A stretch of 64,000 bases of DNA from Otis tarda. Its lineage: Eukaryota; Chordata; Aves; Otidiformes; Otididae. The notes under the pieces were generated by a model that was given only the letters and a program-made list of their open reading frames with translations, did not search any database and was not told the DNA's origin. A program made the position numbers and the translations under genes. This document shows, piece after piece, positions 1 to 11,556 of this stretch (position 1 is its first letter; every line of letters starts with the position of its first letter). Where the stretch lies: NCBI GenBank assembly GCA_026413225.1, contig CM048560.1, positions 13,782,001-13,846,000 of the forward strand, read 5' to 3'.

Positions 1-3000
1 ATTATACTGTTGGCTTGGTATTCACTTAGGGTGAAATTACATGACAAGTTTGAACTGATACAATGGCTGTGTGGTGCTGAGGAAGGGCATCTGCTTCTCT
101 CTCTCCATCCTGGACATGTATTCCCACACCTTACTTGGCTGTCAGCTCACCAAATCCGCTTGCTAAGCTGGCAGGGAACTAACCAAGCAAAAAGGTGGTT
201 TTTGCTGAGCTAGTGAGTCAAATCATTGCCCAGAGAAACTTGATGAGTGCCAAAATGTGGTAAAGGAAGAGGGCAGAGGGTGGAACTGTGGCTACTGGGA
301 AATGTAAAGGAGGGAGGGGTGGGAAGAAAGGGAAGTGGTGGTAAGCTGTTAGATCAACTAAGCTGTTAAATGTAAATTTGCCTTTTCAGACTATTTAACA
401 CAATGAGGGGATCTCCCCCATACCCCAGGGATTTTGAACACTGTTGGCAGATCAAAGGTTAATATTTTATCCATGAATAATGAAAAAAAAAATCTGGCAG
501 CAAGTTGCATGAGGTAATATTTTGGGGAATATAAAAGCTCTTTTCTTGTATCTTCTTGGCTGTGAACAAGTTCTTACCCAGTGACATGAGGAAAGCAACA
601 TCTTTTCCTATAGTATATGCTTCAAACACTCGTAAAAAGTTAATAATTAATTTATTTATACATGTTTTTTTTTTTTCTATTGAGATTCAAGAATGTTCTT
701 CATGTAAGTAGCCTTTCTGCAATTGCATGAATGTTCATGTAGGTTCATATTAACACTTGATTCTCTTAGGGGACAGCTACTTGTATATGTATTGCTTGGA
801 ATTTATACCGTAAATCTCAATAACTGTTGCATTGATTTATTGTTGAGTTGTTTAATGTTATAGCTGAGAAACTGAAGAGCTGAAGTTAGATACATCAAAC
901 AACTTCAATAACGTCATTTTGGAGCTTCAGCTAGCAGAGGAAGGCACTTTTGGGGACCTCATGATGTATCTGAAGGAAATATCAGCTTAAACACAGCTGG
1001 GTGAACGTAGCTCTCTTTAGTCCTAAGAAATGTCCTACAGCAAGGTCATATTATTCTGAGCCAATTCTTTTTACCAGTATAAGTGTACGGAATTTATTTA
1101 GTGATTGACACAATTCCATTTTATATGTGTTGCTCATATCTAGAGAACTTCATGCCTTTTAATCATGTAGGCATATTTCTTATATCATTTCCTACCCTCT
1201 TATTAATTTCATAATTCTGTAAATAGCTCAATTAAAAATACTGACAGGCTGTGATTTCAGGTTCCTATTTTAAATATTGGTTGTAGCATAGTAGATTAAA
1301 TAAAATAAAAATGAATATGCATTTTTTTAAGAGTACCCTGCCACCACCATAAATTGAAGAATTTCTGCGATTAATAGTTGTCTTGAGGGTTACCTCTTCT
1401 TAACAGAGGCAGAAAATGGCTTTTGTAGTAACCATTTGGCTTCAGAGAACTCAGGAAGTGCCATATAGAGCAGAAAATGAACAATTTTACACACTATGAC
1501 CACAACTCTTAACTACGTTTAGCTTAGTTTATCTGTATTCAGATAGCGGCATTGAGACCTGCCCTGAAAAATAGGGGAAGGTATGTGCTGGGAATTTTCA
1601 GAGCTGTGTGAGTGCCCCACGCTTGCACTAGCTGGGCTGTCCAGAGCTGAGCTAACACTACCAGCTATGTGTTACCATATGCAAATTAGCAATTGGAACT
1701 CATGATGCAGGTACTGGAACGAGTTTATTCAGTGGCTCCTGCTAGGAGGTTAAAAACAACTTTTCTTCTAAGTCCTCATTCCTTTGACTGCAGCCTTTTA
1801 TCTTATTTGCTATATCGTTATCACAGCTTCAGCAACACCTGAGCAGCTGGCTGGTACTTTCTCCAAACTAAGAGTATCTGCTTTCCAAAAAACCTCGCGT
1901 GAGCCTCAGCCTCTTCCTCCTCCTCCTCCCACTTCTCCTAGACATTATCCTAATCTTCAGTCTTTCTCCTGTCCTATACTAATCCTATAAACCCTGAGCA
2001 AATCTGTCTACCTCTGTCAGTGTTTGGTGAGGAAGGTCCTGTTCTCCAGGGTGACAGCTCTTGGTGTGCACGGTCTGCACTGACAGCCTGCAGTCAAAAC
2101 TGGCCACAGTTTAAATCCCCTGGTTTAATTGTCCCTAACCTAAGCAATTATGAAACCCTCAGAGCAGCTTTAAGTGCTCGGTAGGACATTCTGAAAATAT
2201 TTCTTATGTACTGGTCCCTTAGGTTGTGTTATGTATAACACTTGTGGTGTAGGATTGTCTTTGAGTGAAATTAAGTACCAGTTTTGAAAACAACATGAAT
2301 AACACGAGCAGTTACATAGGACAGACTTTGAAAGATCATAAGCATGACTGAAGCAATCACGATTATATTCTGGATACACAGAGCTTTCAAAAAGAAATAA
2401 CAAAAAAATCAACAGAACATTGACTGACATCAACAGACTGTTGATTCTTCTTGTTTTTCTTCTAGAAAATTACTTTACATTCTCTAATTAACCTTTGTTT
2501 GGAAGTACTGATTCACTTGTGATTTTTTAATTCCTGTGGGTAAAAGCTTGTCAAGAACATTTGGTATGAAAGGCGAATATACTAGAGACTGCCACAAATT
2601 CTCCTGTGCTAAGCCAATGCTTTCATATCCACTTTCAGTTCTGGTTTTTTTTTCCCCTATATACTTCTATTTGCATGCTGTGAATGAATCTTACAATTAT
2701 TAGATGGTACAATCTGTTATCCTAGATTAACCTCTTAGCTGTATTTTTTTAATCAAGTTTTGCCTTTAATTTACTTACTTGATCTTTTGAGTTACTGGCC
2801 AACAAATTTTGATCTGATGTACAAGAACACTCCTAGCTAGCGAGACAATGACTAATCTCTCTAATTTAGTTACCTCTAGTATCTAGATACCCTCAGTTTC
2901 AAACATGAAAGTGGGATAAGAATTATTTTAATTCTTTGGCTTGTACATCTTTGATTATTCAATTATTTTGACATTTAATCATTCTAAATAATTGGATCCT

Positions 3001-4469
3001 CCTGAGTAATGAAAAGGTTTACAACAATTCATGAACAAGGTGCCATCTCTTTCCATGTAGATGTGGGATGATTAAGAGTTTGAGATTTGTCATGCATTTT
3101 CATTTATCTGTAGGCTAAATTAGTAGTCTGCCTGGGTTTATCTCAGCACCTCAGAAGTTTACAGAGAATCTCTGGCATCTGTCTCCAATCTGCTTAATTA
3201 CAAAACAGTTAGATTTGCCTAATCAGGCTTTTGTATTTTCCTTTCAAACTCTGGTTTGCAAGGCTCATATCAATAACAAAGCTTTATGTAGGGATAGCTG
3301 AAGATCTCTATTTTCCTTTGGACTTCTGCATATCCTGAGGGTTCTCCATTAGCAGTGTTTCATATTTTTTCTCTGACAATAATGCCTACATGTGGCAAAT
3401 AGACCTTTGCAGTGGTCCTCTGCAATTCAGAAATGACAAACTGCTCCCTGTGTGTGTTGTAGCTCTAAGAGAGTGAATCTTATTTTTTTCTTAAGGCTCA
3501 CATGTATGAGAAACATAACGTAAATGACTGTACTAGTTTAGATTTATTATAATTCAAACCCAGTACTGTGTAGAGCTAAAACAGCAGTACAGTATTCCCA
3601 GTGGTTGAGATTCTGATGTGCCGTTGTGCAGCAGGAAGACTATGCATGTTAAATCAAACTGTAAGTGGCCTTTTGTACTCTTCAGTGTTTTGATCTGTGG
3701 CATTTTTCTTCAAAACCCAGAAACTGATTGAAAGCAACTGAATCTAAAACCATCTGATTCAACTGGTAATGGCTTACTGTTAGGTAATGTGATCAGGCAG
3801 TTCTTGCTTGAGGATTAATATATTGGCTGGGAAAATTATGTAATTGCAAATTCTTCTTTGTTCTTTTAAACAAGAATAAAAAAAATACTAGCAACTTAAA
3901 ACTTATCTTCATTACCATATAAGAACTCTTTGCAAGATAAACTTGTGATATAGAAGTAGAGAATAAATTGACGACATTTTGAAGAAGAATTGAATGAACA
4001 CCAAAATTTAGGTTTTTGTGGTTTTTCTCCACCTTAACCCTATGAGGGATCAGAATTAGTGTTCATAGGCCTGCATTAAATGAAAAATGAGTAACACTAC
4101 ACAGTCAAGAAACAGTTTCCAGATACAGATCTACCTGATCGTATGAAAGTTTGAGAGAGTTTCTAGTGACTTCTAACAAACGATGTTACTTTCCAACTGA
4201 ACTGCTGTGGTATTTGAAGACAGTAATAGCTGCTTTCACAAAACCTTAAAGCCTTGTCTGTGGTTTCTCTCCTTTGCAAATGTCATTTTCTCTTGAATGG
4301 AGAGGAATAATTTTTTCTTAACCATTCTTTGGTACAATAAGTAGAAGTGTAGTCTTCAACTGAAGTTATTGATTTGATCTGTAGCATATACTGCAACTTA
4401 AAATTCCTGAGAGAAGTGTGCATTGCTATTAAAAGAGGTAGGTAGCATGACCAAGAAAATTTTTGGCTT
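1..4469. other. AT-rich unique DNA, no gene seen
   Basis: Only short open frames (under 90 codons) occur on either strand. None has a recognisable domain, and I see no convincing acceptor-exon-donor unit. Local simple sequence includes a T run near 666-678 and a CCT-rich stretch at about 1912-1930. I see no RNA gene and no transposon I could name. It is best described as intronic or intergenic single-copy DNA. Confidence 0.65.
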
Positions 4470-5330
4470 GTCAGTCTAACATCATCAGTTCCAAGCAAAG
4501 CATTGGGTAGACTGCTACAAGAACTAATCATGCATTAAAGGGGAGAGAGAGAGCGAGTACCAATATATGGGAAAAAAATTCTGTCACTCTAATTTGATGT
4601 TACTTCTGGGAAAGATAATAGAGTAGATACATTATTTTCGTTGACACTTTCATTAGGAACCAACTTTACATAAAGCCAACTCAAGAACACAGAGATTGAG
4701 AGAGCTAAGAAGTAAAGATGACAGTTCACTGGCATGGGATGATCTGGAGCACTAGCAGACTGTGTGCTCATAGCTGACTTTCATTTCAACACTGTCAAAA
4801 GCAAGGTCATATGTCTAGGAAGGATTAAATCCTTTGGATGAAGGCACTACCCTGAAACTTTACGATGCTGAGGAGATCTTGGGAGTCATGCTGTATAATC
4901 AGATGAATATTAACTCTGATAGTAAACCTGTAGCAAATAAAATGGCCACTGTTCTAAAGAGATTTGAAGTTCCTCTGTATCTGGGAATGAGTGCAACTGT
5001 TGGGAATAAATTGTCCAATTTTGCTGGCAATGTTGAAACCAAAATTTGACAATAAAGGGCCTCTTTAGCAAAAGGATAACGAAATTCAGTGACTGGATGT
5101 GGGAAGTTTAAATTTCTGCATGCTAGAAGAGGTTTTTAACAGGAGTATTAAGCAGTTAATGCAACAAGGTCTGAGTGCAGTCTCCATTGCTACAAACTTA
5201 AAAAGCAGATTCCTTTGGCCTTCTAATCAATGGACAGTAATGTGGAGGGATGGCAAAAGCAAAATGGTGAAACGTATGACAAAATCTGACAGATTTCTTA
5301 ATGCGTTCAGGAAAGTGACAAATTAGATGA
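4470..5330 (+). mobile_element. Very divergent LINE fragment, probably an ancient CR1
   Basis: Three local resemblances to the CR1 ORF2 layout occur in the expected order on the plus strand. Near 4470-4520 there is a segment like the 'gtcagtctaac...' reverse-transcriptase region. Near 4800-4830 there is an 'aaggtcat' stretch like the one before the CR1 C-terminal domain. Near 4868-4915 there is a 'gaggagatcttgggagt' stretch followed by a 'gaatatta' segment matching the conserved EDLGV-type block. Downstream open frames of about 70 codons at 4834-5049 and 5099-5326 may be remnants or chance. The copy is frameshifted and stop-ridden and cannot encode an enzyme. Both borders are approximate, and the part after 5050 is the least certain. 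An old non-CR1 LINE is the alternative. Confidence 0.4.
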
Positions 5331-5757
5331 TAGAAAAATGGTTTTATCAAGGGTCAGCCAAACTTGTTAATACTGTTCGGGGCATTTAGCCTGGCGTAGG
5401 GCTAGTGTTCTCTTTTCCCCAGCCATTCTGCCACCCCAGCCATCAGAAACACTTATTGCTCTTCCACAGTTTCTCTAGAGCTGTTTTCATGTTCTGAGAA
5501 CACCTGAACTTGCCCAACAATCTCGGACAGCACTTTCTAGTTTTAATGAAATATTTCTGTGTTTTTATCTGAAGATAAAGTTCCCTAGTGATTGACAGAC
5601 ACAAGTAAGAGTGCAGATCTTCCCTTAAACTAAATTTATTTAGGATTTATACCTAAACAATATACTTATTCAACTCTTCATCCACTTTTTTGTAATTAGT
5701 ATTAGATGAATGAAGACAAAATTATTCAAATTATTTAGAAAAAAAAAAAAGGCCTTA
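5331..5757. other. Unique DNA before the miniature LTR
   Basis: No open frame of note and no recognisable repeat. An A12 run at 5739-5750 lies immediately upstream of the LTR target site. Confidence 0.6.
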
Positions 5758-5846
5758 CTAAGTGTCGTGGTTTTGTTAGTGAGGGGGGGCCTAAGGTGGT
5801 AGTCTGCGTAGTCTGGTCCTGATCAGGGCTGAACTACGACACTAAG
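5758..5846. repeat. 5-bp target-site duplication CTAAG around the miniature LTR
   Basis: CTAAG is present at 5758-5762 and again at 5842-5846, directly abutting the TG and CA ends. It marks the original integration site and shows that both termini of the element are real. Confidence 0.85.
5763..5841 (+). mobile_element. 79-bp miniature solo LTR, internally deleted
   Basis: The first about 40 bases, starting TGTCGTGGTTTTG, are the reverse complement of the 3' edge of the 1.1-kb LTRs at 33716-34848 and 60168-61306. The last about 39 bases, ending AACTACGACA, are the reverse complement of their 5' edge. Everything between, about 1.05 kb, is absent. The element starts TG and ends CA and is flanked by CTAAG on both sides (5758-5762 and 5842-5846). 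Relative to the promoter-bearing orientation of the long copies this one lies on the plus strand. Its ends form an imperfect 10-bp inverted repeat with 9 of 10 matches. The junction is close to a GCAG shared by both breakpoints of the full LTR, which suggests a microhomology-mediated deletion. It has no coding capacity. Confidence 0.88.
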
Positions 5847-8800
5847 TAATTGAAAACAGAGCTTACAGGACAATTTAAAAATATTTCTTACTGATATTTT
5901 TTTCAATTTTCTTCTGACTTTTCACATTACTGGAAGAAATTAAAAAAAAAAATCTAACACAACAGAATTTGCTGCTTGTCACAAGTAGGTGGTGTTTTTG
6001 GAAGTTAGCTGCCACTATTATAATAGCATCTACAGTCCTACTGTAATGGTTACAGGACATATTTACATAATGTGTTTGTTGTGACCGTTGCTGATTTCAC
6101 TTGCGTGCAACCTTCCTTTTGGAACTTTAAAGTTTTGTTTTGTCTTTTTAAACAGCTTTTTGACTTATAGATGTCCATGCAAAGTAACAATTGCAACCAA
6201 GCATAGCAATAATGAAATACTGCCAAAATTATGCTACCAAAATGCAGGCTGTTCCAGCCCAGAAGAGAACTGAAACAGCTGCTTGATTCCTGTTGAAAAC
6301 CCTGGAAATCATAAGCAAGTGCTCACCATGAAGTGTGAGCCATCTGTATTTCAAAAGGGTGTCTCTGTTCTATTTCTGTTGCAATAGGCTGCTGTGCCTT
6401 ACTAGTTTCCATAACTTTATCTTTTAACAAATTATTTTGGATGGCGCAGACCCAGCAGCAGGCTAATATACTATAGCCATCATTAGCAAATGTGATTTGC
6501 CCTTGAACAGTCTTCTCTGCTAATCATTTTATGCTATCGCCATCCTTTTTCAGGAGAAGCTACATTTGCTAAAGGCAACCTCCCCCTGTCGATTTGTCAG
6601 GGAAGATCCTGTCATGTGATTTAGTACCTCTCAAAAAATGTCTCTATGTGGCTTGGCTGACTTCTCAACTCTTTGCATGCTGAGACTGTTTGAACATAGC
6701 AGCCTGACTGTTTTCACAGAGGGCTATAGTTCAGATCTCATCTTAGTGCTCTTTCTAAATCGGCAACCAGAGTGATGTTATACGTTAGCAGGTGACAGCG
6801 CTTGGTTTGGTGATGAGAAGTGGCATTTTTCACCCTTGGGAGACTGGAGGCTGAGCCAGAGGTGGCCATCAGATTTTTCCTCAGTCACAACTTTGTGCAG
6901 GAGTCCCTGGCTATTTTGATACGCAGCAGAAAATGCAACCAGTAAGCAGAGCTTCTAGTAAATCCTATGTCTCCTTGCATTCAGGGTTTCCTTAGGGGTC
7001 AGCCTGATGGCATGAAGCTGAGCTACCTGGGAGGAACAGTACTACTCCCACTTGGGAAAAGCACTCTCTCTGTTGTATTGCAGCAGTATCGCTGCCTCTA
7101 TTTAATCTCTGTGACAAGGATGTTTGCTGCAGTAGGCACAACTGCTCTTTATGAATGCACTGCTTGTGTGACAGGCTCAGGACAGTGGGGTAGGTTTTCA
7201 AGAGGGCTCAGTCAGCTCTTGTGATGCTTACGGGCAATTTTCTGAACGCCCAGGACAGTGAGCTCTGAACAGAGAAGAGCTGTAGAAACTCTGCCTCTGC
7301 CAGCAGTGCAGGAAGTTTGCTTCTGTGTGCAGCAAACATCTCCTCGTGCAAGGAGTGACCACAAGCTCTCTTGTTTTCACAGGGGCTTTTTATTGGTTTT
7401 TGAAAGGAAAAATGTGACTTGTCAATAACTGAGCTTGTAGTTGGTATTGAATTCCTTCTGCTTTGTTAAGTAGCAGTCAGTAGTAATAGATTATTGTATG
7501 GTGTATATACAGGACAAGCTACAATACTGGGCAGAAGAGGTAACACCTCTCCCTAGCTGCCTGCACATATCAGTGAAGTGTATATCTGAATGTGAACTCT
7601 ACCAATCCAGATATTCTTCTTATGCACGTATCTCTATAAATACCCGCTCCTTCATTCAGAGAACTGACCACTGACAGAACATAGTCTGTGCAGAGTCTTT
7701 TACAACCAATGAAGCATTTTGTGCTCCCATTATACAAACACTCGGGCAGGTGATGGTGCCAGTGGTGAGCTTACAAACTAACAAAATAAAAGGGGCCTTC
7801 ATAAAAGGCTTGGCTTTGAATCTGTGATGCTTTGTATGTACTACTTTTTCTGATAATGTTAGAGACCTTATCTGTACTGGGAAAGGTGCACTGTTAGAAA
7901 ACATGTATTTAATGTACTTTAAATAACATAACATGATTCAATGCTTACTATGACCAAAGATAATCTAAAACTAGCTGGGCTTACTTAGCCTTCCACTCCC
8001 TTAACTTTAGCTGTAACTAGATAACTCTTTTTTTTTTTTTAACTCATCTGTCTGTATTTATTCTAGGCAATAGCCTGTTTCATAGTATTTATAGTGTTGC
8101 TTTTTCTAACAATACCTTCCAGTTGGGAAAGATACAGAACATTTCATAGCCTGAAAGGTTACAAAATTTAATGGGAAAGGTAGGACATAGTGGGTCGTGG
8201 TTCTGAACACAAAAAAATGTGGAAGTAAACTGATGTTTCTGATGAGCAGTCATAGAGGACTGGCAGAAAAACACATCCGATAGTGGGAGATTGCTATGGG
8301 CTTGTAATAATGAGAATGAGCGAGATAAGGGGAAAGTTAACCCCAGAAAGGGTTCTAAGACCAGAGAAAAAAAAAAAAAAAAGGAAAACATACAGGAAGA
8401 CCACTGCTTGCTTTTGATTAGTTTGATTTCATTTTACTTTTGGTACTATTTCATGTCAATGACTAACTTATAGATATGCATTAGCACCTCTGGAAACACT
8501 CAAACAGATCGTGCTTGAACTTCTGAAGAGAACTTATAAACGTAACCTCAAGAACACATAAAACAGAGAAGAGATAATGGGAATCAGAGATCATGATGAA
8601 CCCTGGCAAAATGTTAACTGGTACATGAGAAAGTAAGTTGCTGTAGAAGCAGTATTCATGATCTATAGTTTGGTCTTTTGTCTGGCTACCAGCAGGTATA
8701 TAAAAACAAAGCTTGAAAGCTCCTTGATCAGCAGTTTGGCTCCCACGCTGGGAGTGAGACAGGGCTTGCTCAGCTGATACCTCATTCTGACAAATAAATT

Positions 8801-11021
8801 GAGTTACAGGATGGACACAGAGCAGGAGTTGCTGTGGCATCAGTAAGAACAGTAATAGAGTACATCTCTATGAACCACTGTTGGTAGGAGAAGTAAGAGC
8901 ATGGAAAGCTTAACCAACAGCACATCTAATACTCCCTGTTCAGCTGGAGTAAAGGAAGCACTTTCAAAAAAGGAAGCACAGAAACTGGCCTTGCTCCATG
9001 AATGAACCTGCTAGGGCTTGCAGATGTCAGCTGTCTGTAGTGGGTGGGTAGATTCTATACAAGTTTCATCAGATCCTGGCAGGGTCTGCACTGCCTATGA
9101 AGAGGGCTGGGTTGTGTTCTGACAGGTAAATAGGGGATGACAGAGTGGCTTAAGTGTGGAAACAACACAATGACACAGTCATCAGACTGCATGAATCTCT
9201 GTGAGAGGAGAAAGATACTGCTTGAGCTGGGATTTTAATGTAGGAGAAAGTTCTCCCTCTTCTGAAGTCCTGACGTGATAATGTTTCTTTCTGAACATAC
9301 CAGCAGTTCCCTTTGCATGTTTTTGTACTGAATGAAACTAATGTTGTCAAGGAAATGTCCATAGGTGCTTGTATACCATGGCTCTGAGAGCTGTGCGAGT
9401 ACTAGAACACGCTTCATAGTTACTGATTGTGGTCCTTCCCGCCGGCAACATGGGGGATATTAATATTAACAACTCAATGTGGCTAGAGCTTAATTATATG
9501 GAGCCTGATCCTCCATGTCTGTTCACCAGTTCAGATCTAGCCTAACTCCCCCAAAAGTGATATGTAATCTTCACAGAGTTACTTCAGGTTTCTGTCAACA
9601 ATGCAGGAATCGGCCTGCTATTTCTGAGCAGCTCTGGGCACTGCCCAGCAACGTGAGCTTTAGCCCCCTGAATTACAGCACAAAGTTTGCTCCTGGGTGT
9701 GAGGTGGGAGGGAAGTAGATTTAATTACTTATAGAGATCAAATTTATTAAAGAAGATTCTGGCTGTGCAATGTATCTGCTGGGATATGGCAAGCTTGGGC
9801 TGAAGGAGGGGGCAGCCAAATCGCTTAGCATCTGATCTGCGCTGAGGGAGCCAGCCAAGAGAGCATTACTCTTGTAATGCTCAAAATTGACTGGAAAGCT
9901 AGAAGTAATTTTCAGTGGCATGCATAAGGTAGGTTTTTACTCATTCAGTCTCCTGGGGGTAGTTTTCTAAAATAACATTCTTGTGGTTATCTTTCTAAAG
10001 ACACACATACAATCTTTATCCCCCGTAGCATCGACTTTGTAAGGAAGATTGAGTATCGTTGTCTGTTATTTTGATATATGTTGTAGAGTTATGCTAGGAA
10101 TAATAAATCACCTGGATCTGTCCTCTACGTGGGAGCCTTTGAAAAGCTCCATGTAGATGGGAAATATTACTTCTTACTGCAGTACAATTCTCACCTCAAA
10201 GAAGTTAATTTTTGTGTACACTGTGAACCCCTTGGAAAGAATGTGTTTATTTTGAAAGAAAAATTCTTGAACTTCAACCAAAAATCACACTTAGGGGACA
10301 GACTGTGTCCATCTTTATGCTCAGTTTTGCATGGATCATATGAGGAGGCAAAGAGCACCTAGAAATGAAGTATTTGTAATTCAAACCATATAATTACAAG
10401 CTTTGTCTGGGCAGATTCAAGGTCAAGCTTGTTGCCTCGAGACAGAGAATCTTTATGGGAAATGGCAGCTAAGGATTAAGTCTCTAGAGGAATATATTTG
10501 CTTCCTGCCCAAATACAAGACAAACTGCATTAATGTGCTTCAGTACATTGAATTACTCTGCAGTGCAATTAAAAGTATATGCCAAGAAGGTTTTTTGAGA
10601 AGATAAATCTTTGATTTCTAGCAGCAGCATGCGGACAAATGACAGTCAAGACACATCATCCTGACTATTCTGTAGTCGACTGGGAGCTCTGCACTTGTTA
10701 CATTAGGGGAAAGGGAAATAAAATTACCTTGGCGTCTCCTGAGTGGTTTTGCTTTCATTTTTGCCTAGTCAGCCATTACCAAAACAAAGAGGGCTAAATT
10801 CATTCTTTGGGTATCTTTGAAGTCAGAGGAGTTATAATTGTACTGAATTCCAAGCTTCTTAGTATAAAGGCTGTGCCGAATCTTGCAAGAGAATCCCCTT
10901 TTGAGAGCTTGTCTCTAGTGGAATACAGTGTTTTGTGTGGCTTTTCACTATTCATCATGAGTCACCCTGCTGCCTGTTCAAAAGCTGCATTTGCAAAGAA
11001 GTGTTTTTGTGTTTTCTCTCT
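5847..11021. other. Unique DNA, no gene seen
   Basis: Open frames up to 119 codons (8481-8840, minus) are present, but none shows a domain, signal or codon pattern I recognise. An A16 run lies at 8367-8382 and a T run near 8029-8040. The stretch around 6420-6610 is less repetitive and could be conserved non-coding DNA, but nothing in the sequence alone proves this. Confidence 0.6.
8367..8382. repeat. A16 homopolymer
   Basis: An uninterrupted run of 16 A. No transposon body is recognisable just upstream, so I do not call it a retroposon tail. Confidence 0.9.
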
Positions 11022-11556
11022 CCTGAGACCCCATCTGGAGTACTGCATCCAGCTCTGGAGCCCCCAACATAAGAAGGACGTGGACCTGTGGGAGCAAGTC
11101 CAGAGAAGGCCATGAAGATGATCAGAGGGCTGCAGCACCTCTCCTGTGAGGACAGGCTGAGAGAGCTGGGGTTGTTCAGCCTGGAGAAGAGAAGGCTCCA
11201 GGGAGGCCTTATAGTGGCCTTTCAGTACTTAAAGGGGCCTTATAAGAAAGATGAGGACAGACTTTTTACCAGGGCCTGTTGTGACAAGGGATTACAAAGG
11301 GTAAGCATTTTAAACTGGAAGAGGGTAGATTCAGACTGGATATAAGGAAGAAATTTTTTACAGTAAGGTTGGTAGAACACTGGAACAGGTTGCCCAGAGA
11401 AGTGGTGGATGCCCCATCCCTGGAAACGTTCAAGGCCAGGTTGGACGGGGCTCTGAGCAACCTGATCTGGTTGGAGATGTCCCTGCTCCTTGCAGCAGGG
11501 TTTGACTAGGTAACCTTTAAAGGTCCCTTCCAACCCTAGCTGTTCTATGATTCTGT
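11022..11556 (+). mobile_element. CR1 LINE, 5'-truncated 3' end
   Basis: The 5' part encodes the C-terminus of the CR1 ORF2 protein (endonuclease plus reverse transcriptase in intact elements). One frame reads [15 protein letters not shown], then a frame change near 11090-11115 continues as [10 protein letters not shown] and ELGLFSLEKRRLQGG. The frameshift makes it a dead copy. The 3' part has the usual CR1 blocks: 'aacaggttgcccagagaagt', a 'ggccaggttggacgggg' stretch, 'ggtcccttccaaccc', and the terminal 'ttctatgattctgt' directly before an A run. The left edge is a typical CR1 5' truncation and is placed to within about 10 bases. No target duplication is evident. Confidence 0.93.

Noticed and set aside
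5763..5841. Independent MITE or DNA transposon
   Set aside because: Both halves match the ends of the 1.1-kb LTRs, the ends are TG/CA, and the 5-bp duplication agrees with the LTR family, so a deleted LTR explains it better.
8481..8840. 119-codon minus-strand frame as a gene
   Set aside because: No domain, no start or splice context, and cysteine/serine/phenylalanine-rich composition typical of translated non-coding AT-rich DNA.
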